This document shows, piece by piece, positions 8,962 to 17,326 of a DNA stretch of 64,000 nt. Positions within the stretch are counted from its first letter, which is position 1. Each line of letters begins with the position of its first letter. The notes below the pieces were generated by a model. It did not search any database. It saw only the letters and a program-made list of their open reading frames with translations, and was not told the origin of the DNA. Origin of the DNA: CAZICM01 sp964537685 (GTDB lineage: Bacteria; Myxococcota_A; Polyangia; Polyangiales; Polyangiaceae); contig CAZICM010000049.1 of assembly GCA_964537685.1 (NCBI GenBank), forward strand, positions 1 to 64,000. Direction: 5' to 3'. The position numbers and the translations under genes were made by a program.

Positions 8962-9792
8962 TTATTCGGCGTAGATTGCAACGTATCCGCTGCAGCTTCC
9001 GTTTCCGCTGCAACCCGCCCGAACTTCGTAAAAGCCGGCCGTGGGCACTTTGTACTTGATCAATGAATTGGTGCCGCAGCTACACGTTGTCGCGGAAGTG
9101 TCCGCATTATCATTTGAAGAAACAAGGGTCGGAATGCCGCCAACGATCTTATACAACCTTAGCATTGTGTCGCCGCTCAAAGTCTCGCTCCCATAGACCG
9201 CAGCTTTGCATGTGCTTGCCAGAATCGTCTGGTTCGCGAGGAAGTAGTGCTGCTGGCTAACAGTCGTATTCACTTGAGCAAAATCAGTATTGGTCCCTGA
9301 AAAATTGAATACCTCCTTCCGGCGTGAAATGCCGATCACATTGGGAACTGGGTTGCCACATAGGCTAGACCCCGCGCATCCCGCCCAAATCTTCAAAGGA
9401 ACTGGAGAGTTACTGCTGTTTTTGTAATGCAGCCGCGAGCCAAGCGTCCCGCATGTGTTGTCATTGGAAGCGAGCTCCGTCCCTCCCGCTGTTCTCAGCC
9501 GCAGGAATGTGTCGCCGTAGTAGGAGGCTCCAGTGATCCCTGTTGTACCAATCATCACAGTCTCCGAGCCATTCACGGTCACGTCGATTTGAGCTGTTGT
9601 GGCAGCCGTCGCATTGTTGGTGGACTGGTTTGCTCCATAGATATCAAACGCGTACGCCTGCTCGGCCTCGCCCACGGTTTCATCGAATGGACTCTCCACC
9701 CCCTCCAGTTCTTCATCTACAACCTCCTCGGCCATGCAACCGGCCATCATACAGAACAGTGGAAAAATAAACGATATGCAATTCAATTTCAT
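8962..9792 (-). CDS. Lipoprotein with two pre-peptidase C-terminal-like repeats
   Basis: A 276-residue lipoprotein with lipobox CMMAGC, then an acidic linker (EEVVDEELEGVE). The mature part holds two related beta-sandwich repeats, around residues 70-150 and 190-275. Each has a 'DT.LRL......L.SNDN' core followed by Cys-containing strands (SNDNTCGTLGSRLHYK and SNDNADTSATTCSCG). This is the signature of PPC-type domains found on secreted proteins. ATG 9792 is preceded by GGGAG at 7 nt; the longer frame to 9966 lacks signal-peptide character. The function is probably surface binding, which is an inference. Confidence 0.7.
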   Translation of the reverse strand: MKLNCISFIFPLFCMMAGCMAEEVVDEELEGVESPFDETVGEAEQAYAFDIYGANQSTNNATAATTAQIDVTVNGSETVMIGTTGITGASYYGDTFLRLRTAGGTELASNDNTCGTLGSRLHYKNSSNSPVPLKIWAGCAGSSLCGNPVPNVIGISRRKEVFNFSGTNTDFAQVNTTVSQQHYFLANQTILASTCKAAVYGSETLSGDTMLRLYKIVGGIPTLVSSNDNADTSATTCSCGTNSLIKYKVPTAGFYEVRAGCSGNGSCSGYVAIYAE

Positions 9793-10230
9793 ATTCTTGC
9801 TCCCAGAAGCTCGTATCGTTTGATGGACGTGGTACAGGCAGCCAGAGCCGCCGGTTGGACCAACGCCCGTCACTTGTGATCCAACAGCAATCCATGTACC
9901 ACCCCAAGCAAGTGGTTGGGGGCTTCTTTTAGAATAGTGAATATCTCTACCGAACAGCGCTTTCAATGCGGGTTATCAACGTTGACGCATCCCTTTGACC
10001 TGTGCTTGAAGTTGGCGGACTGTCAACCTGCGGGTAACAGAAAAACCGGGCGTGTAACTTTTTTGGTGCGAAAGGCGAGGGCTGCGCAGCGGCGATCATG
10101 GCTAAACGCCTTGGCATAGCGCATCCCAATGTGCTTGGCACGCAACTTGTAATATGGGCGATTATGGGGCGGATCGGTCCACCGTTAAGATGCGGCAATG
10201 GATTTGGATTCGGAAAGGATAGGATTGACC
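9793..10230. other. 438-bp divergent intergenic region
   Basis: This separates the divergent lipoprotein (9792, minus) from the Cys-rich protein (10231, plus). I see no convincing ORF: the short frames here lack a Shine-Dalgarno and family features. A sigma54-like site is listed separately at 10136-10150. Confidence 0.6.
10136..10150 (+). promoter_or_regulatory. Candidate sigma54 promoter (-24/-12)
   Basis: TGGCACG-CAAC-TTGT: the GG and the -12 G are separated by 10 bp, with one mismatch (TTGT for TTGC) to the sigma54 consensus. It would start transcription near 10162, about 70 nt before the ATG at 10231. An FHA-sigma54 activator gene lies 4-6 kb away in the same window. Confidence 0.4.
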
Positions 10231-11859
10231 ATGTTGGATAGAGTTAGCACCCAGTCCGTCAAGAAAAGTTCGCGCTATGGAATGTCCTCGTCGGTAATTC
10301 TGCTCAGTTTGGTGGCTGGAGTGGTGGCCACCCATGGGGGGCTGGGATGCGGGGGGTCGTTGGGTGCCCAATGTACGCTTCAAAGCCATTGCGACGAGGA
10401 TCTCGCATGCTCCTACGGCTATTGTCAACAAGAATGCGCCGTAACCCGGGATTGCGAGAATAAGGGAGACATGTGTTTCTCTGATAAAGAGAACTCAGAT
10501 GTAAAGGGGTATTGCGCCGAACCAACTTCATGCGTCTCAGATGATGAATGCAACGTGCCGACGGATAAGGGGCAATCGTGTCGCGAGGGAATTTGCCGCG
10601 ATGGCTGTGGAAGCGAACAGCCTTGTCCAAACCACCAGGAATGCTTCAGCAACGTTTGCTATGAACGGTGCAAGGACGACAAAAATTGCCTCGATGGGGA
10701 GCATTGCTTTGAAGGCAAGTGTGCAGCTCGCAAACCCATCGTTGTGACTGGCCAGATCCCAATGCCGTGTTTCATTCACAGCGATTGCGAGTCCCTGAAC
10801 TGCATTGACGGACACTGCCAAGGCTGCCTCATGGATATAGATTGCGACGGTCAACGATTGTGCATAAATCCCGCAAAAGAGAATAGGGACGAAGGCATTT
10901 GTGGAGGTGCCGCTGATAACTATCCAGAGGCCAAGCTCAGTTCGCCCATCCGTGAAATCTACCCCGGTGGCGACTACGTGCTCGATGCTGCACCAGACTC
11001 AAACGGAGAAAATATCTATTTCATTGTTGAAAAACCTTCGTTTGACCCGAGTCAGCCCCATTATGGTGTCGTGTTTAAGGCCAGTCAGGAAGACACAAGC
11101 TCTCCGGTGAATTTCTGCACGTTGCCAAATGGTGAGTATCATAACATTATAGTGAGCAATAAAACGTTATACATTTCAGGCGTCATGTTCCCATCACAAC
11201 CCGATAGTCCTACGCAATATGGGCTTTTCCGCACCAGCATCGGCCTGCAATCATGCGGACCGGTTTTTATGGTGGAGGAGACAAAGGATCTTCATATAAC
11301 CGCGCTGGACGTCAATATAGCACCGGAGAAAAACGATGAAATCTACATCTCAGCAGCATCCATGGATGGTGCCCCCAATCGCATATTTTCCCTTGATTCC
11401 GCAGGTTCAATATCCCTTATTGATGAAAAAGGTTTTGGGGGGTGGGGTGACTGGTGGAATGGTTGGTGGAATAACGGAGGATGGGGTGGGAATCTCGCGG
11501 CCGGAGCGAACCAACTGTTTTCGATAACAATGCAATGGCCATGGCCGCTCCCGTCCATTTTCGCACGGCAAGAGAAAGATAAAGACCCAGAGTTTGTACC
11601 ATTTCTTCTGGAACCACTGGTTGAACCCATGGGTGGCCTGGCGCTCGACGTGGCTGGAGAAACGCTCTACCTTCCCAGCTATGACCACTACGATAATAGC
11701 GCTGTGCTCGTAGCGGTCAATGCATCGAACGGTTCACCTGTGGCACAATACCGGCTCGATAAACCGGGTGGCAGCAACCGGCGACTGCGCAGAGCTCGGA
11801 ACAAGAATATTTTTGCTTTGACCTCGAACGATTCTAAAGTTTACCGCTTTGAGCTCTGA
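10231..11859 (+). CDS. Cys-rich exported lipoprotein with C-terminal propeller-like domain
   Basis: A 542-residue exported protein. A hydrophobic signal ends in HGGLGC, a plausible lipobox. Residues ~45-225 form a Cys-rich region of repeated short units (C...SHCDEDLACSYGYC, CSVSDDECN-like, QPCPNHQECFSNVC, NCLDGEHCFEGKC, DCESLNCIDGHC). These resemble the disulfide-rich Dickkopf/EGF-like repeats common in Polyangia surface proteins. The C-terminal half has beta-strand repeats (DYVLDAAPDSNGENIYFI, IYISAASMDGAPNRIFSLD) and a Gly/Trp-rich insert (GGWGDWWNGWWNNGGWGG). The ATG at 10231 has AGGATAGGA upstream; the ATG at 10198 has none. Confidence 0.65.
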   Translation: MLDRVSTQSVKKSSRYGMSSSVILLSLVAGVVATHGGLGCGGSLGAQCTLQSHCDEDLACSYGYCQQECAVTRDCENKGDMCFSDKENSDVKGYCAEPTSCVSDDECNVPTDKGQSCREGICRDGCGSEQPCPNHQECFSNVCYERCKDDKNCLDGEHCFEGKCAARKPIVVTGQIPMPCFIHSDCESLNCIDGHCQGCLMDIDCDGQRLCINPAKENRDEGICGGAADNYPEAKLSSPIREIYPGGDYVLDAAPDSNGENIYFIVEKPSFDPSQPHYGVVFKASQEDTSSPVNFCTLPNGEYHNIIVSNKTLYISGVMFPSQPDSPTQYGLFRTSIGLQSCGPVFMVEETKDLHITALDVNIAPEKNDEIYISAASMDGAPNRIFSLDSAGSISLIDEKGFGGWGDWWNGWWNNGGWGGNLAAGANQLFSITMQWPWPLPSIFARQEKDKDPEFVPFLLEPLVEPMGGLALDVAGETLYLPSYDHYDNSAVLVAVNASNGSPVAQYRLDKPGGSNRRLRRARNKNIFALTSNDSKVYRFEL

Positions 11860-11865
11860 CGCAAC

Positions 11866-13275
11866 CTAGAAGCGCCCTATCATACTCATCGTCAATCCAC
11901 GTCCCTCCAGTGTTGGCGTCAGCATTGGCACCAACGACCGGCGTGCAAGCGGCCGCCCTGAAACCTCAACATCGTAGCGCCTGGGCTCATTGTTCCATGC
12001 AATTTGCCAAATTCCCGTACCCAATAGCACTACGCCTAGGCCAATGCTAATGCCCTCGGCCACTCTAAGTCCGTAAGACCCATCGCACGCGGTGGGAACT
12101 CCCTCGGAGCATTTTCTCCCAGGCTCCGCCGCCAAGTGGTCAAACACAAAACCTCCAGTCACCCCCACCCCCACCCCCGCTGCCATCAGCCCTATCCCCC
12201 AATTCCGCCGGCTCCGAATCCCCTCTAAATACCTCTCCAGCGTCTCCGCCTTGGGCTCAAAACGAATCGTCACCCGCTCTGTCTGACCTGCCACCACCCC
12301 AATCTCCCGCTCCACCCCCCAAAATCCACCGCGCTCCACCCGAATCCGGTGCGCCCCAGGCGCTAGCCTTAGGCGACCCCCGTATATCCCTCGCGCCTTC
12401 CCATCGACCCATATATCCGCAGGCTCCTCCGAAAGCTCCAGCTCCAACCATCCCCCATGCCCCGCTATCCAAACCCCATCCTCTTTAAGATCAGTCTCGA
12501 TTCTGCTCGAATCTCCTACATCCAGCCTTAGTTCCCTCTTCACGCTCTGGTATCCAGCCCGCCGCAATTCTATCGTATGCACCCCAGCAGCCAGCTTCAG
12601 CGGATCCCTCAAAGGCGTCTTTCCCCATAACTCACCTCCAACCCATACCTCCACACCCGGCACATTCACATCAATGGCTACCCGCCCAATTCCTCCCGGG
12701 CTCAATTCAAAATTCGATACCGTTTCCGCAAGCCCAGCCACGCTCACCCGGCGCCGAATCGGTATGTACCCCTGGACCGTTGCATCTACTTCGATCAGAT
12801 GCTCCCCACTCGCTACCCGAATCGCCTTTGAAAGGGGTGTCTTCGCTTCTACATCCACCTCATCGATCATAATTCGCGCTCCAGCTACATTGCAGGTGAT
12901 CATCAGCGTCCCCACACGCTTCCTCTGCTCTTCCAATACGGCTTTCGCGACGTCAAGACGCTCATATTTGGTCAGCGGTCCTGTATCCAGAAGCACAGCC
13001 TCCAGCGCCTCCACCGCCTCAACAGGACTGCCCTTCTTCGCCGCGTTTATCCCAATATAATACAGCACTTGACGGGTTGGCCGAAGCGCATGCAAAGCCC
13101 TGAGCTCCGCCACCGAAGCGGCATAGTTCCCTGCCTCCGCCAACTCAAAGGCCTGTTCCCAACGGCGCTTGGCCTCCTCGGAAGGCTCCCCCTTAACCTG
13201 GGCAGCGGCGCTGTTTGAAAGTGCAACCGCCGATAGAAAAACCAGAACAGAAGCATTTAAAGCTATGTGGGTCAT
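11866..13275 (-). CDS. PEGA-domain protein with N-terminal TPR-like region
   Basis: 469 residues. A signal peptide (VFLSAVALSNSAAA) is followed by a helical TPR-like segment (AKRRWEQAFELAEAGNYAASVAEL...) and then at least three PEGA repeats, the small beta domains with '(V)(E)V.VGG...G.TPL..PL.L.AG.H.IE(L)...GY'. A weaker fourth copy ('ADIWVDGKARGIYGGRLRLAPGAHRIRV') follows. Two hydrophobic helices (GIGLMAAGVGVGVTGGF and GISIGLGVVLLGTGIWQIAW) near the C-terminus anchor it. It overlaps the kinase stop by 4 bp (ATGA), indicating translational coupling. PEGA proteins next to Ser/Thr kinases are typical of myxobacteria; it probably senses or binds envelope material. Confidence 0.85.
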   Translation of the reverse strand: MTHIALNASVLVFLSAVALSNSAAAQVKGEPSEEAKRRWEQAFELAEAGNYAASVAELRALHALRPTRQVLYYIGINAAKKGSPVEAVEALEAVLLDTGPLTKYERLDVAKAVLEEQRKRVGTLMITCNVAGARIMIDEVDVEAKTPLSKAIRVASGEHLIEVDATVQGYIPIRRRVSVAGLAETVSNFELSPGGIGRVAIDVNVPGVEVWVGGELWGKTPLRDPLKLAAGVHTIELRRAGYQSVKRELRLDVGDSSRIETDLKEDGVWIAGHGGWLELELSEEPADIWVDGKARGIYGGRLRLAPGAHRIRVERGGFWGVEREIGVVAGQTERVTIRFEPKAETLERYLEGIRSRRNWGIGLMAAGVGVGVTGGFVFDHLAAEPGRKCSEGVPTACDGSYGLRVAEGISIGLGVVLLGTGIWQIAWNNEPRRYDVEVSGRPLARRSLVPMLTPTLEGRGLTMSMIGRF

Positions 13276-14555
13276 AGAAGCGGAGGTCTCTCATTCAATG
13301 GGTTTGAAGAGGGTTTTGTAGAAGGGTTTGCTCTTGGCTTGGCGCTCGCTGAGCTTGCAGGCGTTGCCGATGCCCCGCCCGAAGGCGCGGAATCGTTGGG
13401 GACCGCCGGAGCAACATGGCCCAACATAGCCTTGTTGTGCACTATCTGCGCCGGTTTAATCAATCCAGCACCTTGGAGCATGCCCCCAATACCTCCACCC
13501 AATAGCGCCATCATCCCCATCCCTATCACCCAGCTCCTTCTCGTTCCGCTCTTCGGCGGCGAAGATTGGGCCTCCTTGAGCACAGGCGGCGCTTGATCGG
13601 CGAGCCGGACTAAATTCACAGGCTCAATCCTCTCGGTCCTGGAACCTGTCAGCTCCTTCTCCTCCTCTCCCTCCACCCCTTCGCCCCTGGCATCGGCAAT
13701 CGCTCGAAGCCTCTCCCCCAGCCTCCGGGCACTGGGAATCCTTCGCTCCCTATCCGCCGCCATCGCCTGAGCCGCCAAATCACAAAAAACCGCCGGTAAA
13801 TCCGGCCTCAGCACCCTCAAAGGCTCGTAGTTGCCCTCGCAAATCTTCAGCTCCAAAAGCCTCCGCTTCTCCGCCTCAAAAGGAAGACGCCCCGCCGCGC
13901 ACATATACAGCACCACCCCCAGCGCATAGACATCCGAACGCGCATCCACAAGCTCCGTTTGCCCCCGTATCTGCTCAGGGGACATGTAGTGAGGCGACCC
14001 GAGAAGCACCCCCTTTGCCGTAAGCGCCATGTCCTCGGCCTCCGCGCTCTCAAAACGCGAAATCCCAAAATCCAACAGCTTTATACATGCTTTGTTGTCC
14101 CGCTCGATGATCATGATATTGGCCGGCTTTAAGTCCCGGTGCACAATGCCCGTATCGTGGGCGGCCTGTACCCCCTCGCACACTTGCCCCATCAGCTCGC
14201 AGATCTCCCCAAGCTGTAGCGGCCCCTGCCGCTGAATGCGCTTCGCCAAGGTTTCGCCGTCCAAATACTCCATCGCCACATACAGCTCGCCCGTTTCCAG
14301 CTCACCCGCATCAAAGGCGTCCACAATATGCGCATGCCCAATACGCCCACTCGCCGTGGCCTCGCGCCTAAAGCGCTCGACCATCTCTTTCGATGCTTGC
14401 ATATGCGGGTGCAATACTTTTAAAGCGCACATTTTCTTGATGCGCTCATGTTCAACCCGATAGACCTCCCCCATGCCGCCTTGACCCAGCCATTCCAGTA
14501 CCCTGAACTTGCCCCCCAACAGGGTGCCTGTCTGATATCGAGCCACTGCGTTCAT
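13272..14555 (-). CDS. Ser/Thr protein kinase (Pkn type)
   Basis: A 427-residue Hanks-type kinase with all key residues: the glycine loop GQGGMGEVY (24-32), Lys46 in CALKVL, HRD at 139-141 followed by LKPAN, DFG at 162-164, and a SPEQ substrate-loop motif. After the ~270-residue kinase domain comes an acidic linker, one membrane helix around residues 338-362, and a Pro/Ser/Ala-rich outer segment. It is thus a membrane kinase facing the cytoplasm. The gene begins 2 bp after the stop of the FHA-sigma54 activator and overlaps the PEGA gene, so the three form one operon. A phosphorelay from kinase to the FHA domain is an attractive inference. Confidence 0.95.
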   Translation of the reverse strand: MNAVARYQTGTLLGGKFRVLEWLGQGGMGEVYRVEHERIKKMCALKVLHPHMQASKEMVERFRREATASGRIGHAHIVDAFDAGELETGELYVAMEYLDGETLAKRIQRQGPLQLGEICELMGQVCEGVQAAHDTGIVHRDLKPANIMIIERDNKACIKLLDFGISRFESAEAEDMALTAKGVLLGSPHYMSPEQIRGQTELVDARSDVYALGVVLYMCAAGRLPFEAEKRRLLELKICEGNYEPLRVLRPDLPAVFCDLAAQAMAADRERRIPSARRLGERLRAIADARGEGVEGEEEKELTGSRTERIEPVNLVRLADQAPPVLKEAQSSPPKSGTRRSWVIGMGMMALLGGGIGGMLQGAGLIKPAQIVHNKAMLGHVAPAVPNDSAPSGGASATPASSASAKPRANPSTKPSSNPLNERPPLL

Positions 14556-14557
14556 CG

Positions 14558-15904
14558 CTACCGAATCCCATGCTTTCTAAGCAATCGATGCAAATACACC
14601 CGCGCCAATTGAGCCCCCTCGGCGGCTCTCGTGATATTGCCAGAATGGTGTGCCAACAGCTTCTCTAAATATTCGCGCTCAAATGCGGCAAGCGCCCTTT
14701 CCCGCTCGTCTTTGTATGGACGGCCCCCATCGATCTCAGGGTTCATGCTTTCCGGCACCGTGCCCTCCAGAGGCAACACCTGCTCATAGGTCATGCTCTG
14801 CTCCAGATGATTGCGCAGCTCCCGAATATTACCGGGCCACGGCCTGCTTTTCAACCAGGCCAGCGAAGCCGGAGAGCCTAGCCGGGCCTTGATTTCGGCA
14901 GACCCATCCAGCCCATTTAGCAGCCCCTCGGTGATCATCGCGATATCCTCGGGCCTCTCCCGGAGCGCGGGAATCTTAATGCATAACACCGCCAGCCGAT
15001 AATAGAGATCCGAACGAAAATGACCGGCATTCACCTCCATCCGCAGATTCTTGTGCGTGGCGGCAATAATACGCACGTTTGTATTCACCGGGATACTGCT
15101 GCCCAAGCGGTTGATTTGACCGCTTTCGGCCGCGAGGAGCAGCTTGGCTTGCAGGGCCAGCGGCAACTCGGCGATTTCATCGAGAAAAAGCGTGCCCCCT
15201 TGAGCCGCCTCAAATCGTCCCGCCCGGGCTTGGACGGCACCCGTAAAGGCTCCCTTTTCATGTCCAAATAACTCCGCCTCGATCAAGGTAGGAGGCAGAG
15301 CCGCACAATTCACCTCCACAAAAGGTCCATCGCGGCGCTGACTCCTGCGATGAATCTCCCTGGCCGCCGTGGACTTGCCCGTGCCTGTTTCCCCTTCCAA
15401 AAGCACGGGGGAATCCTTGGCGGCGGCCCGCTCCATCATGCCAAAAGCAAGACGCATGGCCCGCGATGAGCTGACCAGGGTTCCAAAGCAGGTGGCCGTT
15501 GGAATGGGCACCGAATGGACCCGATCCATCCATTCAAAGCGCAAAAGCAATCGGCCCACTTGAATCCGATGGCCATGCTCCAAGAAGGCCGACATCACCC
15601 GGACACCTTCGACCCGCGTACCATTGGAGCTACCGAGGTCGCGCAGGCAGATTCCTTCGGGTTCGAGCTGAATGGTGCAATGGAAACGCGAGACAGCGTT
15701 GTCAGCGAGCTGGACATCGTTCAGCCTATGCGAGCCGACCGTACAAGTATCCGAGCTTGATTCCCAGCTCAAACCCCGCTTTAAGCCTTTGGGCGGAGGC
15801 TCGGGGCAGTCCACAACCACCAGCCTAAAAGCCCGGACATCGCTTCGATCCTCAACCTCCAGCCTCAGCGTCCTCTGGTCATTTACGGTCGTGTCATCCA
15901 TCAT
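14558..15904 (-). CDS. FHA-domain sigma54-dependent transcriptional activator
   Basis: About 448 residues from the ATG at 15904 (ATG 15901 is also possible). An N-terminal FHA domain (SRFH at about 72-75, GSSNGT shortly after) replaces the usual receiver domain. The AAA+ domain follows, with Walker A GETGTGKS (171-178), the sigma54-contacting GAFTGA loop (218-223) and Walker B LFLDE (239-243). The C-terminal Fis-type helix-turn-helix is NITRAAEGAQLARVYLHRLLRKHGIR in part. FHA domains bind phosphothreonine, so its activity is probably set by a kinase, most simply by the one encoded immediately downstream. This class is abundant in myxobacteria. Confidence 0.93.
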   Translation of the reverse strand: MMDDTTVNDQRTLRLEVEDRSDVRAFRLVVVDCPEPPPKGLKRGLSWESSSDTCTVGSHRLNDVQLADNAVSRFHCTIQLEPEGICLRDLGSSNGTRVEGVRVMSAFLEHGHRIQVGRLLLRFEWMDRVHSVPIPTATCFGTLVSSSRAMRLAFGMMERAAAKDSPVLLEGETGTGKSTAAREIHRRSQRRDGPFVEVNCAALPPTLIEAELFGHEKGAFTGAVQARAGRFEAAQGGTLFLDEIAELPLALQAKLLLAAESGQINRLGSSIPVNTNVRIIAATHKNLRMEVNAGHFRSDLYYRLAVLCIKIPALRERPEDIAMITEGLLNGLDGSAEIKARLGSPASLAWLKSRPWPGNIRELRNHLEQSMTYEQVLPLEGTVPESMNPEIDGGRPYKDERERALAAFEREYLEKLLAHHSGNITRAAEGAQLARVYLHRLLRKHGIR

Positions 15905-16081
15905 CGTTCTTTTTTGCGGTGTATCGAGTTCGCGGACGAGCAGCAAAACGGATGTTTTGAGAATTGTCAAGCCTTTTCCCACCCTCCTCTTCCCACCTCC
16001 CACAAAAAAAATCCCTCCCGCCTCACTTTCCTCTTGCACAGGCTCCCTTCGCCGCATAAAAACATTCCTACAGTTCCCCTC

Positions 16082-16096
16082 TGGCAACTGGACCGC
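16082..16096 (+). promoter_or_regulatory. Candidate sigma54 promoter (-24/-12)
   Basis: TGGCAAC-TGGA-CCGC has the TGG-N10-GC spacing of sigma54 promoters. The -24 half is good and the -12 half is weaker (CCGC for TTGC). Its predicted start is about 37 nt before ATG 16145, and it is divergent from the sigma54 activator gene. Confidence 0.3.
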
Positions 16097-16144
16097 AATC
16101 CTGCGGATTTCTCATCAACAACCCACACAGAAAGAGCCCAAACC

Positions 16145-16900
16145 ATGAGCGACCGCTACATCGACAACGTTGAACTCCCCATCTACAGCGACTACGCAAG
16201 CAAGCGCATCACATCCAAGGTCATCGGCATCTACCCCGGCCTCGACGGCGCCCTTCAATCCACCATCGCCGAACTCGATGCCCGCAAAACCGCCTTTCTC
16301 TCCCTCCTCCAAAATACCCACCAGCTCGACGCAGACCGGTCCACCGGCATCGCAGACCGCCACCCCAAAATGATCGCCGGCTGGAATATGCTCAGGCGAT
16401 TCCTGTCTCATCTCAGCGCCCATGAAGAAGGCACCATCGATAAAACCCAATTTATCCGCCCATCGGGTACATTGGAAGGCATTAAACGAACCCCTCTGCA
16501 TGTTGCGGCGGCTTTGGACTGGATTGCCAAAAGCCTCGATACGCAAAACTCCCCCGTGGAAGGCGCGGCCGCCTGGAAAACCCGGGTCGAACAGGCGCGC
16601 GAAGACCTGAAGGCGGCCTTTGCACTGGTGGACGATGCGGTGGGACAGAGGACCGAGACCACGCCTTCACTGGAAGCGGCGCGCAAGACCTGGTTGCAAG
16701 CGTATATGGCCTTGAAGCTCTTGACCGAGGCGGCCCTGCGCTTGGCGGGCAAGCCTGTGAAGCTGGAGCTTTATTTTTACGACTTGCGGGTTCCTGCCCA
16801 GGCCAATGTGACCCAAGCGCCCAACGCGGAGGAAGATGCGCAGGCGGACGCCGAGGCCCAGGGGAATGAGACATCACCTGACGCTGCGACGACGCCCTAA
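16145..16900 (+). CDS. Hypothetical helical protein
   Basis: 251 residues without signal peptide or membrane segments. It is mostly alpha-helical in character (ALQSTIAELDARKTAFLSLL, HVAAALDWIAKSL, ARKTWLQAYMALKLLTEAAL) and ends in an acidic, Ala-rich disordered tail (NAEEDAQADAEAQ). I recognise no domain. The ATG at 16145 is preferred over the longer frame from 15914, because the extra 77 residues would overlap the divergent activator's start region and look non-coding. A sigma54-like site stands upstream. The four-helix appearance would fit a structural or binding protein, which is an inference. Confidence 0.65.
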   Translation: MSDRYIDNVELPIYSDYASKRITSKVIGIYPGLDGALQSTIAELDARKTAFLSLLQNTHQLDADRSTGIADRHPKMIAGWNMLRRFLSHLSAHEEGTIDKTQFIRPSGTLEGIKRTPLHVAAALDWIAKSLDTQNSPVEGAAAWKTRVEQAREDLKAAFALVDDAVGQRTETTPSLEAARKTWLQAYMALKLLTEAALRLAGKPVKLELYFYDLRVPAQANVTQAPNAEEDAQADAEAQGNETSPDAATTP

Positions 16901-16919
16901 AGGCTGTCGTGTGGAGGCA

Positions 16920-17200
16920 TCTGTCGAGGGCAGGTGCCGATTTAGGCAGCCTTGAGGGCCTTTCTGCTGGCATCAGGAGGGGTTTTAGGCGGCCTAGAAG
17001 CTTGCCTGTCGAGCGCAGACAGGAATTCAGGGAGAATGTCGGCCCATCTGACGTCAACAGGTGGGCCTTTAGGCCCTCGGGGGCGCCGTCTGTTGCTGTC
17101 AGATGGGTCTCTAGGGAGCCTAAAAGGCCATTTGATGCTGTCAGATGGGTCTCAAGGCGGCCTGGAACGGCGTCTGTTTGCAGCAGAGTTTATGGCTAGA
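16920..17200. repeat. Degenerate 42-bp tandem repeat array, about six units
   Basis: Units begin at 16920, 16963, 17005, 17047, 17089, 17131 and (partial) 17173, so the period is 42 bp (43 for the first). The best-conserved core is TCTG-N7-CAGATGGGTCT followed by TAGG..GCCT. Most units contain a small inverted repeat; for example CCCATCTG pairs with CAGGTGGG at 17044-17064, and CATTTG with CAGATG at 17129-17147. The array is continuous and degenerate, unlike CRISPR. It occupies most of the 426-bp gap before the AAA ATPase gene. Because 42 is divisible by three, the plus frames stay open across it and read as 14-residue repeats. Confidence 0.75.
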
Positions 17201-17326
17201 CGACCCCAAGCTGCCGTTGGATTAAAAAAGTGCGAAGAAAACTTGCCTAAAGAAACGGCTGTCTGTAATGTGGGGCCCGGGCGGCGAAGTTTTGCCTTCT
17301 GTATGTTTTGGCAGGTAAAGAAAACG

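Noticed and set aside
9916..10198. Short ORFs in the 438-bp divergent gap
   Set aside because: No start signals or domain features, and both strands are equally poor.
16920..17200. CRISPR array
   Set aside because: Units are contiguous and degenerate, with no unique spacers and no cas genes nearby.
16952..17326. Upstream extension of the AAA ATPase through the 42-bp repeats
   Set aside because: Frame is open only because the repeat period is a multiple of three. ATPase similarity starts at ATG 17327. Kept as a question in the repeat finding.
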